From: Alphaproteobacteria bacterium | GTDB taxonomy: Bacteria > Pseudomonadota > Alphaproteobacteria > Rhodobacterales > Rhodobacteraceae | Direction: 5' to 3' | Assembly (NCBI GenBank): GCA_030425185.1 | Contig: JAUIAU010000028.1 | Span: 1 to 41,673, forward strand | DNA: 41,673 nt | In this document: in pieces, positions 33,833-41,673 of the stretch | Position numbering within the stretch: the stretch's first letter is position 1 | Layout: every line of letters starts with the position of its first letter | Notes under the pieces: model-generated | The model's input: only the letters and a program-made list of their open reading frames with translations | Told to the model about the DNA's origin: nothing | The model's database searches: none | Made by a program: the position numbers and the translations under genes

Positions 33833-35317
33833 ATGACCAAGCCGATTGCCGATGTGAAAGTGAACACGTGGGACTTCCTGCGTGAGCCGATGATCAAGCC
33901 GACGGGCTTTCGCGAGTACGATGCCCGCTGGCGCTTCCCGGACGAGATCAACCTGCCGGGCATGACGGCGCTCGGTCTGGGTCTCGGCACCCAGATGCAC
34001 GAGCGCGGCCTCGAGCCGGTCATCGCGGTCGGCAACGACTACCGCGACTATTCGCTCAGCGTGAAGAACGCGCTGATCCTCGGGCTGATGCAGGCCGGTA
34101 TCCACGTCAAGGACATCGGCCCGGCGTTGTCGCCGATGGCCTATTTCAGCCAGTTCCATCTCGACGCGCCCGCCGTGGCGATGGTGACCGCCTCGCACAA
34201 TCCGAACGGCTGGACCGGGGTGAAGATGGGCTTCGAACGCCCTGTCACCCATGGCCCGGACGACATGGCCCGGCTGCGCGACATCGTGCTGAACGGCGAG
34301 GGCATCGCGCGCGACGGCGGGCGCTACGAGCGCGTCGACGGCGTGATGGAGGCCTATATCGACGACCTCGTGGGCGACTACCGGATGAGCCGTCCGCTGA
34401 AGGTGGTCTGTGCCACCGGCAACGGCACCGCGTCGGCCTTCGCCCCGCTGATCCTCGCGCGGATGGGGGTCGAGGTCGTGCCACTGCACACCGAACTCGA
34501 CTACACCTTCCCGGCCTACAACCCGAACCCGGAAGCCATGGAGATGCTGCACGACATGGCCGATGCCGTGCGGGCGTCGGGGGCCGACCTGGCGCTGGGC
34601 TTCGACGGCGACGGCGACCGCTGCGGCGTGGTCGACGACGAGGGCGACGAGATCTTCGCAGACAAGGTGGGCGTGATCCTCGCCCGGGACTGGGCCAAGA
34701 GCCACCCGGGGGCAACCGTGGTCGCGGACGTGAAGTCCACTGGCCTGTTCGCCTCGGACCCGGAGCTGATCCGCCACGGGATCAAGGCCGACTACTGGAA
34801 GACCGGACACAGCCACATGAAGCGCCGGGTGCGTGACCTGGGCGCGCTGGCCGGCTTCGAGAAGTCGGGTCACTACTTCCTCGCCGGGGACATCGGGCGC
34901 GGCTACGACTGCGGGATGCGCGTGGCGGTGGAAATCTGCAAGCTGATGGACCGCAACGCCGACAAGTCGATGTCCGACCTGAAGCGCGCGCTGCCGAAGA
35001 CCTTCGCCACGCCGACCATGTCGCCGTTCTGCCCGGATACCGAGAAGTACGGCGTTCTCGACCGCATCGTTGCGCGGCTCGGCGAACGCACCGAGCTTGG
35101 CGGCCGGCCGGTCAAGGAGGTCGTCACGGTCAACGGGGCGCGGGTCATCCTCGACAACGGGGCATGGGGCCTCGTCCGCGCCAGCTCGAACACGCCGAAC
35201 CTCGTCGTGGTCTGCGAAAGCCCCGAGAGCGAGGCCGAACTGCGCGCGATCTTCGAGGATCTCGACGCGGTCATCCGCACCGAACCGAGCGTCGGCGAGT
35301 ACGACCAGAAAATCTGA
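33833..35317 (+). CDS. Phosphomannomutase/phosphoglucomutase
   Basis: Alpha-D-phosphohexomutase of 494 residues interconverting hexose 1- and 6-phosphates for nucleotide-sugar supply. Phosphoserine S121 sits in TASHNPNG (119-126), the Mg-binding loop is DGDGDR (258-263), and the phosphate-binding C-terminal loop is RASSNTPN. The sequence fits AlgC/ManB-type bifunctional enzymes better than GlmM. It starts 25 bases after kdsA in the surface-polysaccharide operon, which supports a role in capsule or LPS sugars. Confidence 0.92.
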   Translation: MTKPIADVKVNTWDFLREPMIKPTGFREYDARWRFPDEINLPGMTALGLGLGTQMHERGLEPVIAVGNDYRDYSLSVKNALILGLMQAGIHVKDIGPALSPMAYFSQFHLDAPAVAMVTASHNPNGWTGVKMGFERPVTHGPDDMARLRDIVLNGEGIARDGGRYERVDGVMEAYIDDLVGDYRMSRPLKVVCATGNGTASAFAPLILARMGVEVVPLHTELDYTFPAYNPNPEAMEMLHDMADAVRASGADLALGFDGDGDRCGVVDDEGDEIFADKVGVILARDWAKSHPGATVVADVKSTGLFASDPELIRHGIKADYWKTGHSHMKRRVRDLGALAGFEKSGHYFLAGDIGRGYDCGMRVAVEICKLMDRNADKSMSDLKRALPKTFATPTMSPFCPDTEKYGVLDRIVARLGERTELGGRPVKEVVTVNGARVILDNGAWGLVRASSNTPNLVVVCESPESEAELRAIFEDLDAVIRTEPSVGEYDQKI

Positions 35318-35334
35318 CGGCACCGTCTGAAAAT

Positions 35335-35364
35335 GCCGTGCGGGGACTTGCAGCCCCGCACGGA
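35335..35364. terminator. Hairpin between the polysaccharide operon and tRNA-Gln
   Basis: CCGTGCGGGG (35336-35345) pairs perfectly with CCCCGCACGG (35354-35363) around an 8-base loop. On the minus strand a short T-run (CATTTTC) follows; on the plus strand it does not, so it may serve both directions. Confidence 0.55.
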
Positions 35365-35388
35365 AAGCCGTATCTCCGCCCGCACGGT

Positions 35389-35463
35389 TGGGGTGTAGCC
35401 AAGCGGTAAGGCAGCGGTTTTTGGTACCGTGTACCGTAGGTTCGAATCCTACCACCCCAGCCA
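35389..35463 (+). tRNA. tRNA-Gln (anticodon TTG)
   Basis: A 75-nt cloverleaf with encoded CCA. The acceptor stem TGGGGTG/CACCCCA is perfect and starts with U1, as usual for tRNA-Gln. Anticodon TTG is at 35421-35423 in a 7-base loop closed by a GCGGT/ACCGT stem (one G-U). The T-loop GTTCGAATC is standard. Confidence 0.96.
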
Positions 35464-35501
35464 GTTCCACCGAAATCACGCATTATCAGCGGATTGCATC
35501 C

Positions 35502-35810
35502 CTAGGGTGCAGGCCGTGCGCCGGTGTTCCCGGCCTCGATCACGTCGATGATGTCGGTCGCCCATTCCCCGATCACCGGCACGAAGTCGATCGAGGACAG
35601 CGCGAAGACCAGCGCCGAGACGAGGATCGTCGCGCCCACGACCGACCCGAGGCCGAGGGCGAGACCGCGCAGGAAGTTGAACCACAACAGGCGCGGCACC
35701 GTCGCATGCGACCGGAACACCTTGTGTCCGGTCAGGGTGGTCAGCGCCGCGCGCAGGGCAGCGACCTCGCGGGCGAGGCTGTCCGGATCCGTCTGGTTTC
35801 GGTCGGTCAT
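35502..35810 (-). CDS. DUF5665 domain protein
   Basis: A 102-residue protein typical of alphaproteobacteria. The N-terminal half is helical and charged (SLAREVAALRAAL), followed by a conserved FNFLRGLALGLGSVVGAT stretch and a membrane span (about 48-74), then an acidic amphipathic end (GEWATDIIDVIEA). It is probably a small single-span inner-membrane protein of unknown function. The start avoids a long unrelated upstream extension. Confidence 0.8.
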   Translation of the reverse strand: MTDRNQTDPDSLAREVAALRAALTTLTGHKVFRSHATVPRLLWFNFLRGLALGLGSVVGATILVSALVFALSSIDFVPVIGEWATDIIDVIEAGNTGARPAP

Positions 35811-35857
35811 GCTCCGATCCAAGCACAGCGACCCGCCGCTGGCAAATCGGCTCCGGG

Positions 35858-36457
35858 TCAGCTGCCGCCGCCGGGCATCACGGTCAGGCCCAGCATGGTC
35901 CAGTTCTGCATGCCGCCCCGGTAGTAGCTGATGTTCTCTGCGGGGAACCCGGCCTCGATCATCCGGCGGGCGGCGGTCGGGGACTGGCCGCACCACGGGC
36001 CATTGCAGAACAGGACGACTTGCTTCACGGCGTCACCCTCGCAGATCCAGCCGTCGAAGTCCGGTTCGCAGCCGAGTTCGCCCAACCGGTCGGCCGCCTC
36101 GGTATAGGGCACGGAAACGGCCCCGGGGATCGTGCCGGCCTCGAACTCGGGGCGAATGCGTCCGTCGATCACCACGATGGCCGGGTCCTGAAGGGCGGCC
36201 AGCACCTCGAGCTCGCCGATGGGTGTGACGCCGGGGGCCGGGATCATCGGCTGAATGCAGAAATTGGGGCAGGGCCGCGAGGTCAGGGTCCAGTCGCCCT
36301 CCAGCCGGTGCGCGGTGTCCTGGTTTCGCATGATCTCGACCGGCCCGGCGGCGGTCGTGACCGTCACCGACATCGTGTCGGGCGTGATGCCGACCGGGTC
36401 CGCATGGGCCGCGAGCGGTGCGGCAAGCAGTGCGAGCGTGAGAGCGATGGCGCGCAT
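35858..36457 (-). CDS. Exported rhodanese-like domain protein
   Basis: A 199-residue protein with a clean signal peptide (residues 1-19, ending AAHA-D). The rhodanese fold covers about 80-195, with the active cysteine at C151 in the loop CNGPWCGQSP and an additional C156. Other cysteines at C63/C67 and C130/C139 suggest disulfides, fitting a periplasmic location. It may transfer sulfur or act on thiol compounds outside the cytoplasm. A single gene between DUF5665 and a divergent small exported protein. Confidence 0.85.
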   Translation of the reverse strand: MRAIALTLALLAAPLAAHADPVGITPDTMSVTVTTAAGPVEIMRNQDTAHRLEGDWTLTSRPCPNFCIQPMIPAPGVTPIGELEVLAALQDPAIVVIDGRIRPEFEAGTIPGAVSVPYTEAADRLGELGCEPDFDGWICEGDAVKQVVLFCNGPWCGQSPTAARRMIEAGFPAENISYYRGGMQNWTMLGLTVMPGGGS

Positions 36458-36568
36458 GGTGTCCTCCCTGACATGTCGGCTCCAAGGTCCGCGAGATCGG
36501 CGCGCCGGTCAACGGGACGTGCGGTCCGGGGGCTTGTCCTTCGCCCCTGCCGCGCCATGCTTCCTGTC

Positions 36569-37006
36569 ATGTGGATGCGCGCGCTTCTCCTGCTTGTCCT
36601 GTCCTCCGGCCCCGCGCTGGCCTGGGACGTGACCCTAGGTCCGGTCTGCGTGCTGCGTCACGAGACGCCCGATCTTGGGGTCGAGTTGACCTACGATCCT
36701 GCGCAGCCGCGCTACACCATAACCCTGACCCGCCCCGGGGGCTGGCCTGCGCTGCGGTTCTTCGGGCTGCGGTTCGAAGGGCCGCGCGGCAATCTCATCA
36801 CCACCGACCGGCAGCGGATCGACGGTGCAGGGCTGACGGTCGAGGACCGTGGCTTCGGCAACGTGCTCGACGGGATGCAGGCCAACCTGCGGATGGTCGC
36901 GGTGATGGGGGACGGTGCGCTGACCGACATCGCTACCGTTCCGCTCGACGGGGCGGCGCCGGCGGTGCAGCTGTTCCGGGACTGTCCGCCGCAAGCCGGG
37001 GTGTGA
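36569..37006 (+). CDS. Hypothetical exported protein
   Basis: A 145-residue protein I do not recognise. The N-terminus (RALLLLVLSSGPALAWDV) is a signal peptide with likely cleavage after ALA. The mature part is about 125 residues of mostly beta character, with two cysteines (GPVCVL near the start, RDCPP near the end) that could form a disulfide. Three ATG codons cluster within 18 bases (36557, 36569, 36575) and no good ribosome site separates them, so the exact start is open. Confidence 0.62.
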   Translation: MWMRALLLLVLSSGPALAWDVTLGPVCVLRHETPDLGVELTYDPAQPRYTITLTRPGGWPALRFFGLRFEGPRGNLITTDRQRIDGAGLTVEDRGFGNVLDGMQANLRMVAVMGDGALTDIATVPLDGAAPAVQLFRDCPPQAGV

Positions 37007-37042
37007 TGCGACAGACGTCGCGGTTCGTGCTAGGATTCGGGC

Positions 37043-37366
37043 ATGAAATGGACCCAGCTCTCGGAGCGCCAGATCCTGAAGGCGCAGGCGGAAGGCCAGC
37101 TTGACCACCTGAAGGGGGCGGGCAAACCGCTGCCCCCGCCGGGGGATGGAGACGCGGCCGAGACTGCCGGCTTCCGGATCATGGCCGAGGCAGGCGCGCT
37201 GCCGCGCGAGATCGAATTGCGCAAGGCGGTGCAGGCGCAGGCAAAGGTTCTGGCGGCCACCACCGACCCGGCGGACCGGAAACGCGAGATGGCGCGACTC
37301 GCGCGGCTGCAACTCGATCTGGCGATCCAGGAAGAGGCGCGCCGGAAGTTCTACTCGACGCGCTGA
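37043..37366 (+). CDS. DUF1992 (DnaJ-like C-terminal) family protein
   Basis: A 107-residue cytoplasmic helical protein. The pattern [22 protein letters not shown] (about 10-31) is the DUF1992 hallmark, shared with some J-domain-linked proteins, and the second half is a charged helix. No J-domain HPD is present. Function unknown. Confidence 0.85.
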   Translation: MKWTQLSERQILKAQAEGQLDHLKGAGKPLPPPGDGDAAETAGFRIMAEAGALPREIELRKAVQAQAKVLAATTDPADRKREMARLARLQLDLAIQEEARRKFYSTR

Positions 37367-37415
37367 CGCGCCCCCCTTGACGATACCCGGGACTCGGCGC
37401 AAAAAACGCGCCGTT

Positions 37416-37492
<77 letters not shown>

Positions 37493-37498
37493 ACTCCC

Positions 37499-37906
37499 TT
37501 ATCTGACGACATGCACCGCGCAGGGCGCGTGGCGCACCACCCGTGCGGCCGTCGAGCCGAGGAAATAGTCCTGCAGGCCGGGCCGGTGGCTGGCAATCGC
37601 GATCAGGTCGATGCCGTTCTCCGTGGCATAGTCCACGATGGTGCGGCCCGAATGACCCTGAACCACGACAACGTTCACGTCCGGCGCATCCCCGAGAATC
37701 CCCAGCAGCGCATTGCGGACCCCGTCGATCTGCGAGTCGAGGTGGTCCGGCGGCAGGTACTCCGTCGCGTAGCTCGGCAGCAGGTCGATCACGTTGAGGG
37801 CAGTGATCTTGGCCCCGTCCCCGGCCAGCGCACGGGCGACGGAAAGCGCGCGGTGGACATCCCGTTCATGGTCCACGGCAATCGGAAGAAGGATGTTCTG
37901 ATACAT
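37499..37906 (-). CDS. Universal stress protein, UspA family
   Basis: A 135-residue single-domain protein with the Usp fold: opening [14 protein letters not shown] and the C-terminal nucleotide-binding block [22 protein letters not shown], in which G-x9-G(S/T) is the ATP-binding signature. Stress or energy-state role, not further specified. It lies on the opposite strand seven bases past tRNA-Ala. The 116 bases upstream, shared with the HugZ-like gene, must hold both promoters. Confidence 0.92.
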   Translation of the reverse strand: MYQNILLPIAVDHERDVHRALSVARALAGDGAKITALNVIDLLPSYATEYLPPDHLDSQIDGVRNALLGILGDAPDVNVVVVQGHSGRTIVDYATENGIDLIAIASHRPGLQDYFLGSTAARVVRHAPCAVHVVR

Positions 37907-38022
37907 CGACAGGCCCCCTCCTATGGGCTTGCTCCCTTGGTAGGCCGTGCGGCGGGCGCGCACCTTGACGGGGATCAAACTGCGCGCTGGACAACCGCCG
38001 GTGAGGGACGCCACCCTCGGGC

Positions 38023-38514
38023 ATGGCCGAAACCTCCCCGATCCGACCGACCGACGACGAGGCCCGCGCGCTGGCGGCCATGCTGATGCGCGAGGCCCGC
38101 ACCGTGGCGCTGGGCGTGCTCGAACCGGGAACCTCCGTGCCGATGGTCACCCGCATCGCCATCGCGGTCGAGGGCTCGGGGGTCCCCGTCGCGCTGGTGT
38201 CCGATCTCAGCCAGCACACCGCCGCGTTGCGGGAGATGCCAAGCGCCTCGCTGCTGTTCGGCGAGCCGGGTGCGAAGGGCGATCCGCTGACCCATCCGCG
38301 CCTGACGGTGCAGGCCGAGGCCGCGTTCGTGCCGCGGTCCGGTGACGCGCACGCCGGGCTTCGGGCCCTCTGGCTGTCCCGGCATCCGAAGGCGAAGCTC
38401 TACGTCGATTTCGAGGACTTCGTCTTCGTGCAGTTCCGCCCCCTCCGGGCCTATCTGAACGGCGGGTTCGGCCGCGCCTTCGTGCTGACACCTGACGACC
38501 TGCGCCAGGGCTGA
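38023..38514 (+). CDS. Pyridoxamine 5'-phosphate oxidase-related / HugZ-like protein
   Basis: A 163-residue FMN-binding split-barrel protein. The TVALGVLEPG...PMVTRIAIAV strand pair and the LVSDLSQHTAALREMPSASLLF block are typical, as is the YVDFEDFVFVQFRPLRAYLNGGFGRA end. The helical C-terminal heme-degrading domain of full HugZ is absent, so heme oxygenase activity is not implied. Convergent with the DUF427 gene (3 bases between stops). Confidence 0.83.
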   Translation: MAETSPIRPTDDEARALAAMLMREARTVALGVLEPGTSVPMVTRIAIAVEGSGVPVALVSDLSQHTAALREMPSASLLFGEPGAKGDPLTHPRLTVQAEAAFVPRSGDAHAGLRALWLSRHPKAKLYVDFEDFVFVQFRPLRAYLNGGFGRAFVLTPDDLRQG

Positions 38515-38517
38515 GGT

Positions 38518-39009
38518 CTACCAGCCCTCGGTGCCCGGACCGCCCTTGATGAGGCCCGTCAGGTTCGGCGTCACCCACCCCCCGTAGAAGCTGCCGGGCT
38601 GGTTCCTGACCGGAACGTTGCCGACGAAGGCGGCCTCGACCCGTTCGGGGTAGAACGCCTTGAACCCGGCCAGGGCCGCGAAATCCCGTGTCGGTGCCGC
38701 GTAGCACCACGCCGCTCGGCCGCTGCGCAACCCGTCGAGCCGGAGGTCGAAGTACGTGGCGCGCCCCTTCCATTCACAGAAGCTCGTGCCGTGCACCGCG
38801 TGCAGTGCCCCCGCCAGCACGTCGTCCGGCGGGAAGTAGTAGGTCGGCGGGTGATGCGTCTCGAGCACCCGCAGCCCGCGCGTCGTCTCGGCGACGACGC
38901 GCCCCGCGAAGATCACGCGCAGGCGCTGCGGCACGGGCTCGATCCGCGGCGGCCGGGGATAGTCCTGAACGCGCTCAGGCAGAAGGGGAGGGGTGTCGTT
39001 GCTGCACAC
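38518..39009 (-). CDS. DUF427 family protein
   Basis: A 163-residue protein with the DUF427 pattern: GRVVAETTRGLRVLETHHPPTYYFP, then CEWKGRATYFDL, AWCYAAP and the end block FYPERVEAAFVG. The family is widespread and without a firm function. The most upstream ATG gives a plausible length. It follows the spike-like gene on the same strand by 70 bases and could share its transcript. Confidence 0.85.
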   Translation of the reverse strand: MCSNDTPPLLPERVQDYPRPPRIEPVPQRLRVIFAGRVVAETTRGLRVLETHHPPTYYFPPDDVLAGALHAVHGTSFCEWKGRATYFDLRLDGLRSGRAAWCYAAPTRDFAALAGFKAFYPERVEAAFVGNVPVRNQPGSFYGGWVTPNLTGLIKGGPGTEGW

Positions 39010-39079
39010 CTGTCAGAGATGGCCCGCAATGCGCGCCGGACAAGGCGGCCGGACCCCGTCGGCGCCCGGCCGCCCCTCG

Positions 39080-41371
39080 TCAGATCGGCCAGTCAGCCCG
39101 GACCGTCAGATGGGCCTTGCCGGTCACGGCTTCCGGCCAGTTCATCCGGATCTGGTCGAGCGTCGGGCCGAAGTTGATGTTGAAGTTCGGCATGACGAAG
39201 AGCTCGGTTCCCGCCGCGTTGCGGATCGAGGCCTCGAAGGTGGCCGAGGTCACGTAGCGGGCCTGCCCGTCGAACGGCAGGTAGCCGTGGAAGTCGCAAA
39301 TCCAGTTTCGGTCGGGCGACGTGCGCTGGAAGCTGAGCATCACCGGGTTGATCGTGCTCTGCGTGATGCCGGTGAAGACGTTGTCGGCAAAGACCACGTT
39401 GCGGCAATACCCGATGTCCAGCGGCGCGATGCTGTCGTCCACGGCCTCGACCCGTTCGGTCGCCCCGCCGATCGAGATGAACGAGTTCGACGTCACCGTC
39501 AGCCCCGCGAGCGTGTGACCGGGCCCGTAGGGCTTGACGATCAGGAAGCGGTACCAAGCCCCGGCATCGATCACGGTGAAGATGTTGCCGGTCAGGATCA
39601 GCCCGCCGAAGGTATACTCGTTCGAGAACTCCGGGAAGGCGTCGTGCTCGTTCGTCCACTCGATGGGCGCGTTGTCGATGTAGTTGCCGGTCACCGTGCT
39701 GTGGACATGCGGCTGGGTGAAGACGACCCCGGCGGTGCGCGGGCCGTCCGGCACGGTGTCGCCCTGGAACCAGTGGTTGTTGGCGATGACATGGCCCGAG
39801 CCGTGCAGCACGAGGAAGTGCTTGAACCGCACCGCCCGGCTGTCGCGCACCTTCAGGTCATTGGCGTTCACGTTGATCCCGACCGAAGTGTGGGCCGCGA
39901 CGCTGGTGTTGATCTCCGACGAGACGAAGTTGCACCGGTCGATTTCCATCGACTGGCAGCCGACCCCGATCGAGGTGATGGCCCGGTCCTTGGGCTTGGT
40001 GAAGTCGCAGTCGCGCAACCAGAAGGTGTCACCGTCCGGGGCCAGCAGGATGCCCGAAGCGACCGAGTTGCAGCGGAAGTCGATCTCCTGCAGCGCGAAC
40101 TTGCCCAGCAGGTCGAAGCCCGAGAAATCGAGCACGTACTTGAACCGGGTGAAGGTAAAGCTCTGCGTCCCGGCCGCATCGTGCAGCGGGCGGCTCAGGG
40201 TGATGCGACCTGCGGCGTCGTTCTTGTCGCGCACGTAGACCTCGCGCCCGACGCCGTTCCCGGTGACCAGCGCGCCGACCGGGATCTGGGCAATGCCCGC
40301 GACGTTGCTCAGTTCGAGCGGGGCCGCCGTGGAATAGGTCGCGGTGGCGGTCACTGTGTCCGGCTCCCAGTTGGGGCTGCCGATCACGTGGAACTGCCCG
40401 TTCCGCAGCACCCGGCGGATCGAGAACTCGGATACATTCCCGATGGCGGCCTGCATGTCGATCGGTGCGTCGAGCTGGATCGAGCGTCCGCAAAGATCGA
40501 GTGATTCGTGATCGGTGTAGTTGAAATAGGCCTGCAGTGCCTTCCGGAAGGCCAGCACCTCGTCCCCGAAGGCGGCCACGTAGGTGTCGAGATCGAAGCT
40601 CCGCAACATCTGGAGGCGCTTGTCCGCGGGCATCTGCACCGTGCCGACGAACCGCACGTCCGAGGTCAGCGTCACGTGGTCGGCGAGGTGATAGGTCCCC
40701 TCCGGCACCAGCAGGCGGCGGCCTGCCGCGGCGGCATCCGCCAGCAGGAAGGCGGTGGTGTCGTCGGCGACGCCGTCACCGACCGCGCCGTAGTCGCGCA
40801 CATCGACCCAGTCCATCAGGTCGCGCAGGAAGACCGAGGTGACATCCTCGATCCCGACCGACTCGATCCGGATGACCCCGCCCGTCGCCCCGGTGAAGTC
40901 GATGCCGAAGTGACCGTAGAGCGGGGTCAGGCCCCACGGCATGTCGACGCCGGTGCGGGTGCCGGTGCCGACGATGGCTGAAACCTCGTAGACCGTCCCG
41001 TAGCTGGTGGGGGTGACCAGCGGGCCGGACTCGGTCAGGCCGGGCACCCGTTCCTCGATCGAGTTGCCGGGCCAGCCGCCGATCCGGGCGATCGGCATGT
41101 TCCCCGAGACAACCTTGAACCGCGCCCGGATCCGCAGGTAGCAGCCGGGCAGGATCGGCGTCTGCCCGGTGAAGCGGACGCGCTGGGTCGCGTCGGTCTT
41201 CAGGATTTCGAGGCAGGTGCCGAAATCCGCATCGCCCGGCACCAGCGCCGCCGTTGCGGCGCCGTCCCAAACCGGTTCCGCGGGCGTGCCTTCGCCCTTG
41301 CTCCAGACGGCCAGACCCTCGGCAAAGGCCGGGGGCATCAGCACCAGTCCGTCGGTGATCGCCTTGTTCAT
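39080..41371 (-). CDS. Pectate-lyase-superfamily beta-helix protein, candidate GTA head-spike (GhsB-like)
   Basis: A 763-residue protein. Residues 1-185 form a lead domain. From about 186 the Pectate_lyase_3 motif appears (VRDYGAVGDGVADDTTAF, 191-208), followed by a right-handed parallel beta-helix rich in N/V/I rungs (about 430-690) and a beta-sandwich-like tail. No signal peptide is seen, which fits a virion-type protein rather than a secreted lyase. Architecture and length recall phage tailspikes and the capsule-binding head spikes (GhsA/GhsB) of the Rhodobacter gene transfer agent; GhsB identity is my inference. The start ATG follows AAGGGG. It stands apart from any phage block. Confidence 0.75.
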   Translation of the reverse strand: MNKAITDGLVLMPPAFAEGLAVWSKGEGTPAEPVWDGAATAALVPGDADFGTCLEILKTDATQRVRFTGQTPILPGCYLRIRARFKVVSGNMPIARIGGWPGNSIEERVPGLTESGPLVTPTSYGTVYEVSAIVGTGTRTGVDMPWGLTPLYGHFGIDFTGATGGVIRIESVGIEDVTSVFLRDLMDWVDVRDYGAVGDGVADDTTAFLLADAAAAGRRLLVPEGTYHLADHVTLTSDVRFVGTVQMPADKRLQMLRSFDLDTYVAAFGDEVLAFRKALQAYFNYTDHESLDLCGRSIQLDAPIDMQAAIGNVSEFSIRRVLRNGQFHVIGSPNWEPDTVTATATYSTAAPLELSNVAGIAQIPVGALVTGNGVGREVYVRDKNDAAGRITLSRPLHDAAGTQSFTFTRFKYVLDFSGFDLLGKFALQEIDFRCNSVASGILLAPDGDTFWLRDCDFTKPKDRAITSIGVGCQSMEIDRCNFVSSEINTSVAAHTSVGINVNANDLKVRDSRAVRFKHFLVLHGSGHVIANNHWFQGDTVPDGPRTAGVVFTQPHVHSTVTGNYIDNAPIEWTNEHDAFPEFSNEYTFGGLILTGNIFTVIDAGAWYRFLIVKPYGPGHTLAGLTVTSNSFISIGGATERVEAVDDSIAPLDIGYCRNVVFADNVFTGITQSTINPVMLSFQRTSPDRNWICDFHGYLPFDGQARYVTSATFEASIRNAAGTELFVMPNFNINFGPTLDQIRMNWPEAVTGKAHLTVRADWPI

Positions 41372-41616
41372 CGTTGACCCCTTGATCGGGCCGGACCAGG
41401 CGTGACCCCGCCGCGTGACACGGGACGGGATGTCCTGGTCTCGGCGGATGGCGGCGGGCCTGTGGTGGCCTGACCGCGAGGCAGGGTAGGAATCTCGCGT
41501 TAACCGAATGTAAGCCGGGCGTGCGCACCCCACATCCGCGTGATCGGGCCTGCGGTTTCCCTCAGGCCTCCGACGGTTGTCTTGAGCCGCGCGCGGCGTT
41601 GCGCTTTAGTGCGCCC
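41372..41616. other. Intergenic region between divergent genes
   Basis: A 245-base gap between the spike-like gene and a plus-strand gene. It holds both promoters. A TTAACCGA octamer at 41500 resembles the CtrA half-site TTAACCAT at six of eight positions. I see no strong hairpin. Confidence 0.4.
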
Positions 41617-41673
41617 ATGGAGGAGCGACCCGGACATCTCAGCCGCCGGAGGCTGCTCGCTGGCCTCGCGGCC
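41617..41673 (+). CDS. Partial gene with Tat-like signal peptide
   Basis: Nineteen codons before the window ends: MEERPGHLSRRRLLAGLAA. SRRRLLAGLAA matches a twin-arginine signal, so a Tat-exported, cofactor-containing protein is likely. No more can be said. No good ribosome site precedes the ATG. Confidence 0.5.
   Translation, partial: MEERPGHLSRRRLLAGLAA

Noticed and set aside
35389-35501. Possible integration site at the tRNA-Gln 3' end
   Set aside because: No integrase and no repeated tRNA 3' segment are visible in the window.
39080-41371. Secreted pectate lyase
   Set aside because: There is no signal peptide and the lead domain plus beta-helix layout is spike-like; the superfamily motif alone does not show pectin cleavage.

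Overview
The window is high-GC, densely coded bacterial chromosome. The gene content and protein style point to an alphaproteobacterium of the order Rhodobacterales (Rhodobacter/Roseobacter group): a 763-residue pectate-lyase-like protein resembling a gene-transfer-agent head spike, an FeS-type (6-4) photolyase, a leucine leader peptide before leuA, a cysteine-free short GluRS and an mreBCD-mrdA-rodA block. The assignment to order is inference from gene content; no rRNA is present.

Layout. 1-2.2 kb: 3' part of ettA, a run of palindromes including a GTAG-headed inverted REP pair (REPIN-like), and the matching RAYT transposase. 2.3-5.3 kb: trxC, an orphan BrnA-like antitoxin, an 11-bp tandem repeat, a long KAS III, cspA with a clear terminator, and a small membrane protein. 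5.4-13.1 kb: housekeeping and redox genes (geranylgeranyl-reductase-like flavoprotein, gamma-glutamylcyclotransferase, MATE pump, gltX, minimal zincin, exported MBL hydrolase, DUF1801, wrbA, 2OG-Fe hydroxylase). 13.2-18.6 kb: nadE diverging from an exported protein built of about 18 MORN repeats, then an SDR and FeS photolyase with overlapping ends. 18.7-20.4 kb: leucine attenuator and leuA. 21.0-27.6 kb: cell-shape operon mreB-mreC-mreD-mrdA-rodA followed by a ghrA-type dehydrogenase. 27.6-30.4 kb: UDG-family protein and SseB (overlapping), and nhaA.

30.6-35.3 kb: a compact surface-polysaccharide operon, kpsT-like ATPase, kpsE-like chain-length/export protein, kdsA and a phosphomannomutase/phosphoglucomutase. 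Kdo synthesis linked to KpsT/KpsE suggests a capsule carrying a Kdo linker. No KpsM permease is visible. 35.4-41.7 kb: tRNA-Gln(TTG), DUF5665, exported rhodanese, small exported protein, DUF1992, tRNA-Ala(CGC), universal stress protein, HugZ-like protein, DUF427, the spike-like beta-helix protein and the first codons of a gene with a Tat-like signal.

The most interesting points are the RAYT/REPIN pair, the spike-like protein a few kilobases from capsule genes, the KpsE homologue with a long cytoplasmic extension, the leucine leader peptide whose ATG lies about where transcription should start, and the regular exported MORN protein. I saw no CRISPR array, prophage block or rRNA. Nearly all long overlapping antisense reading frames are explained by high GC and were left out.
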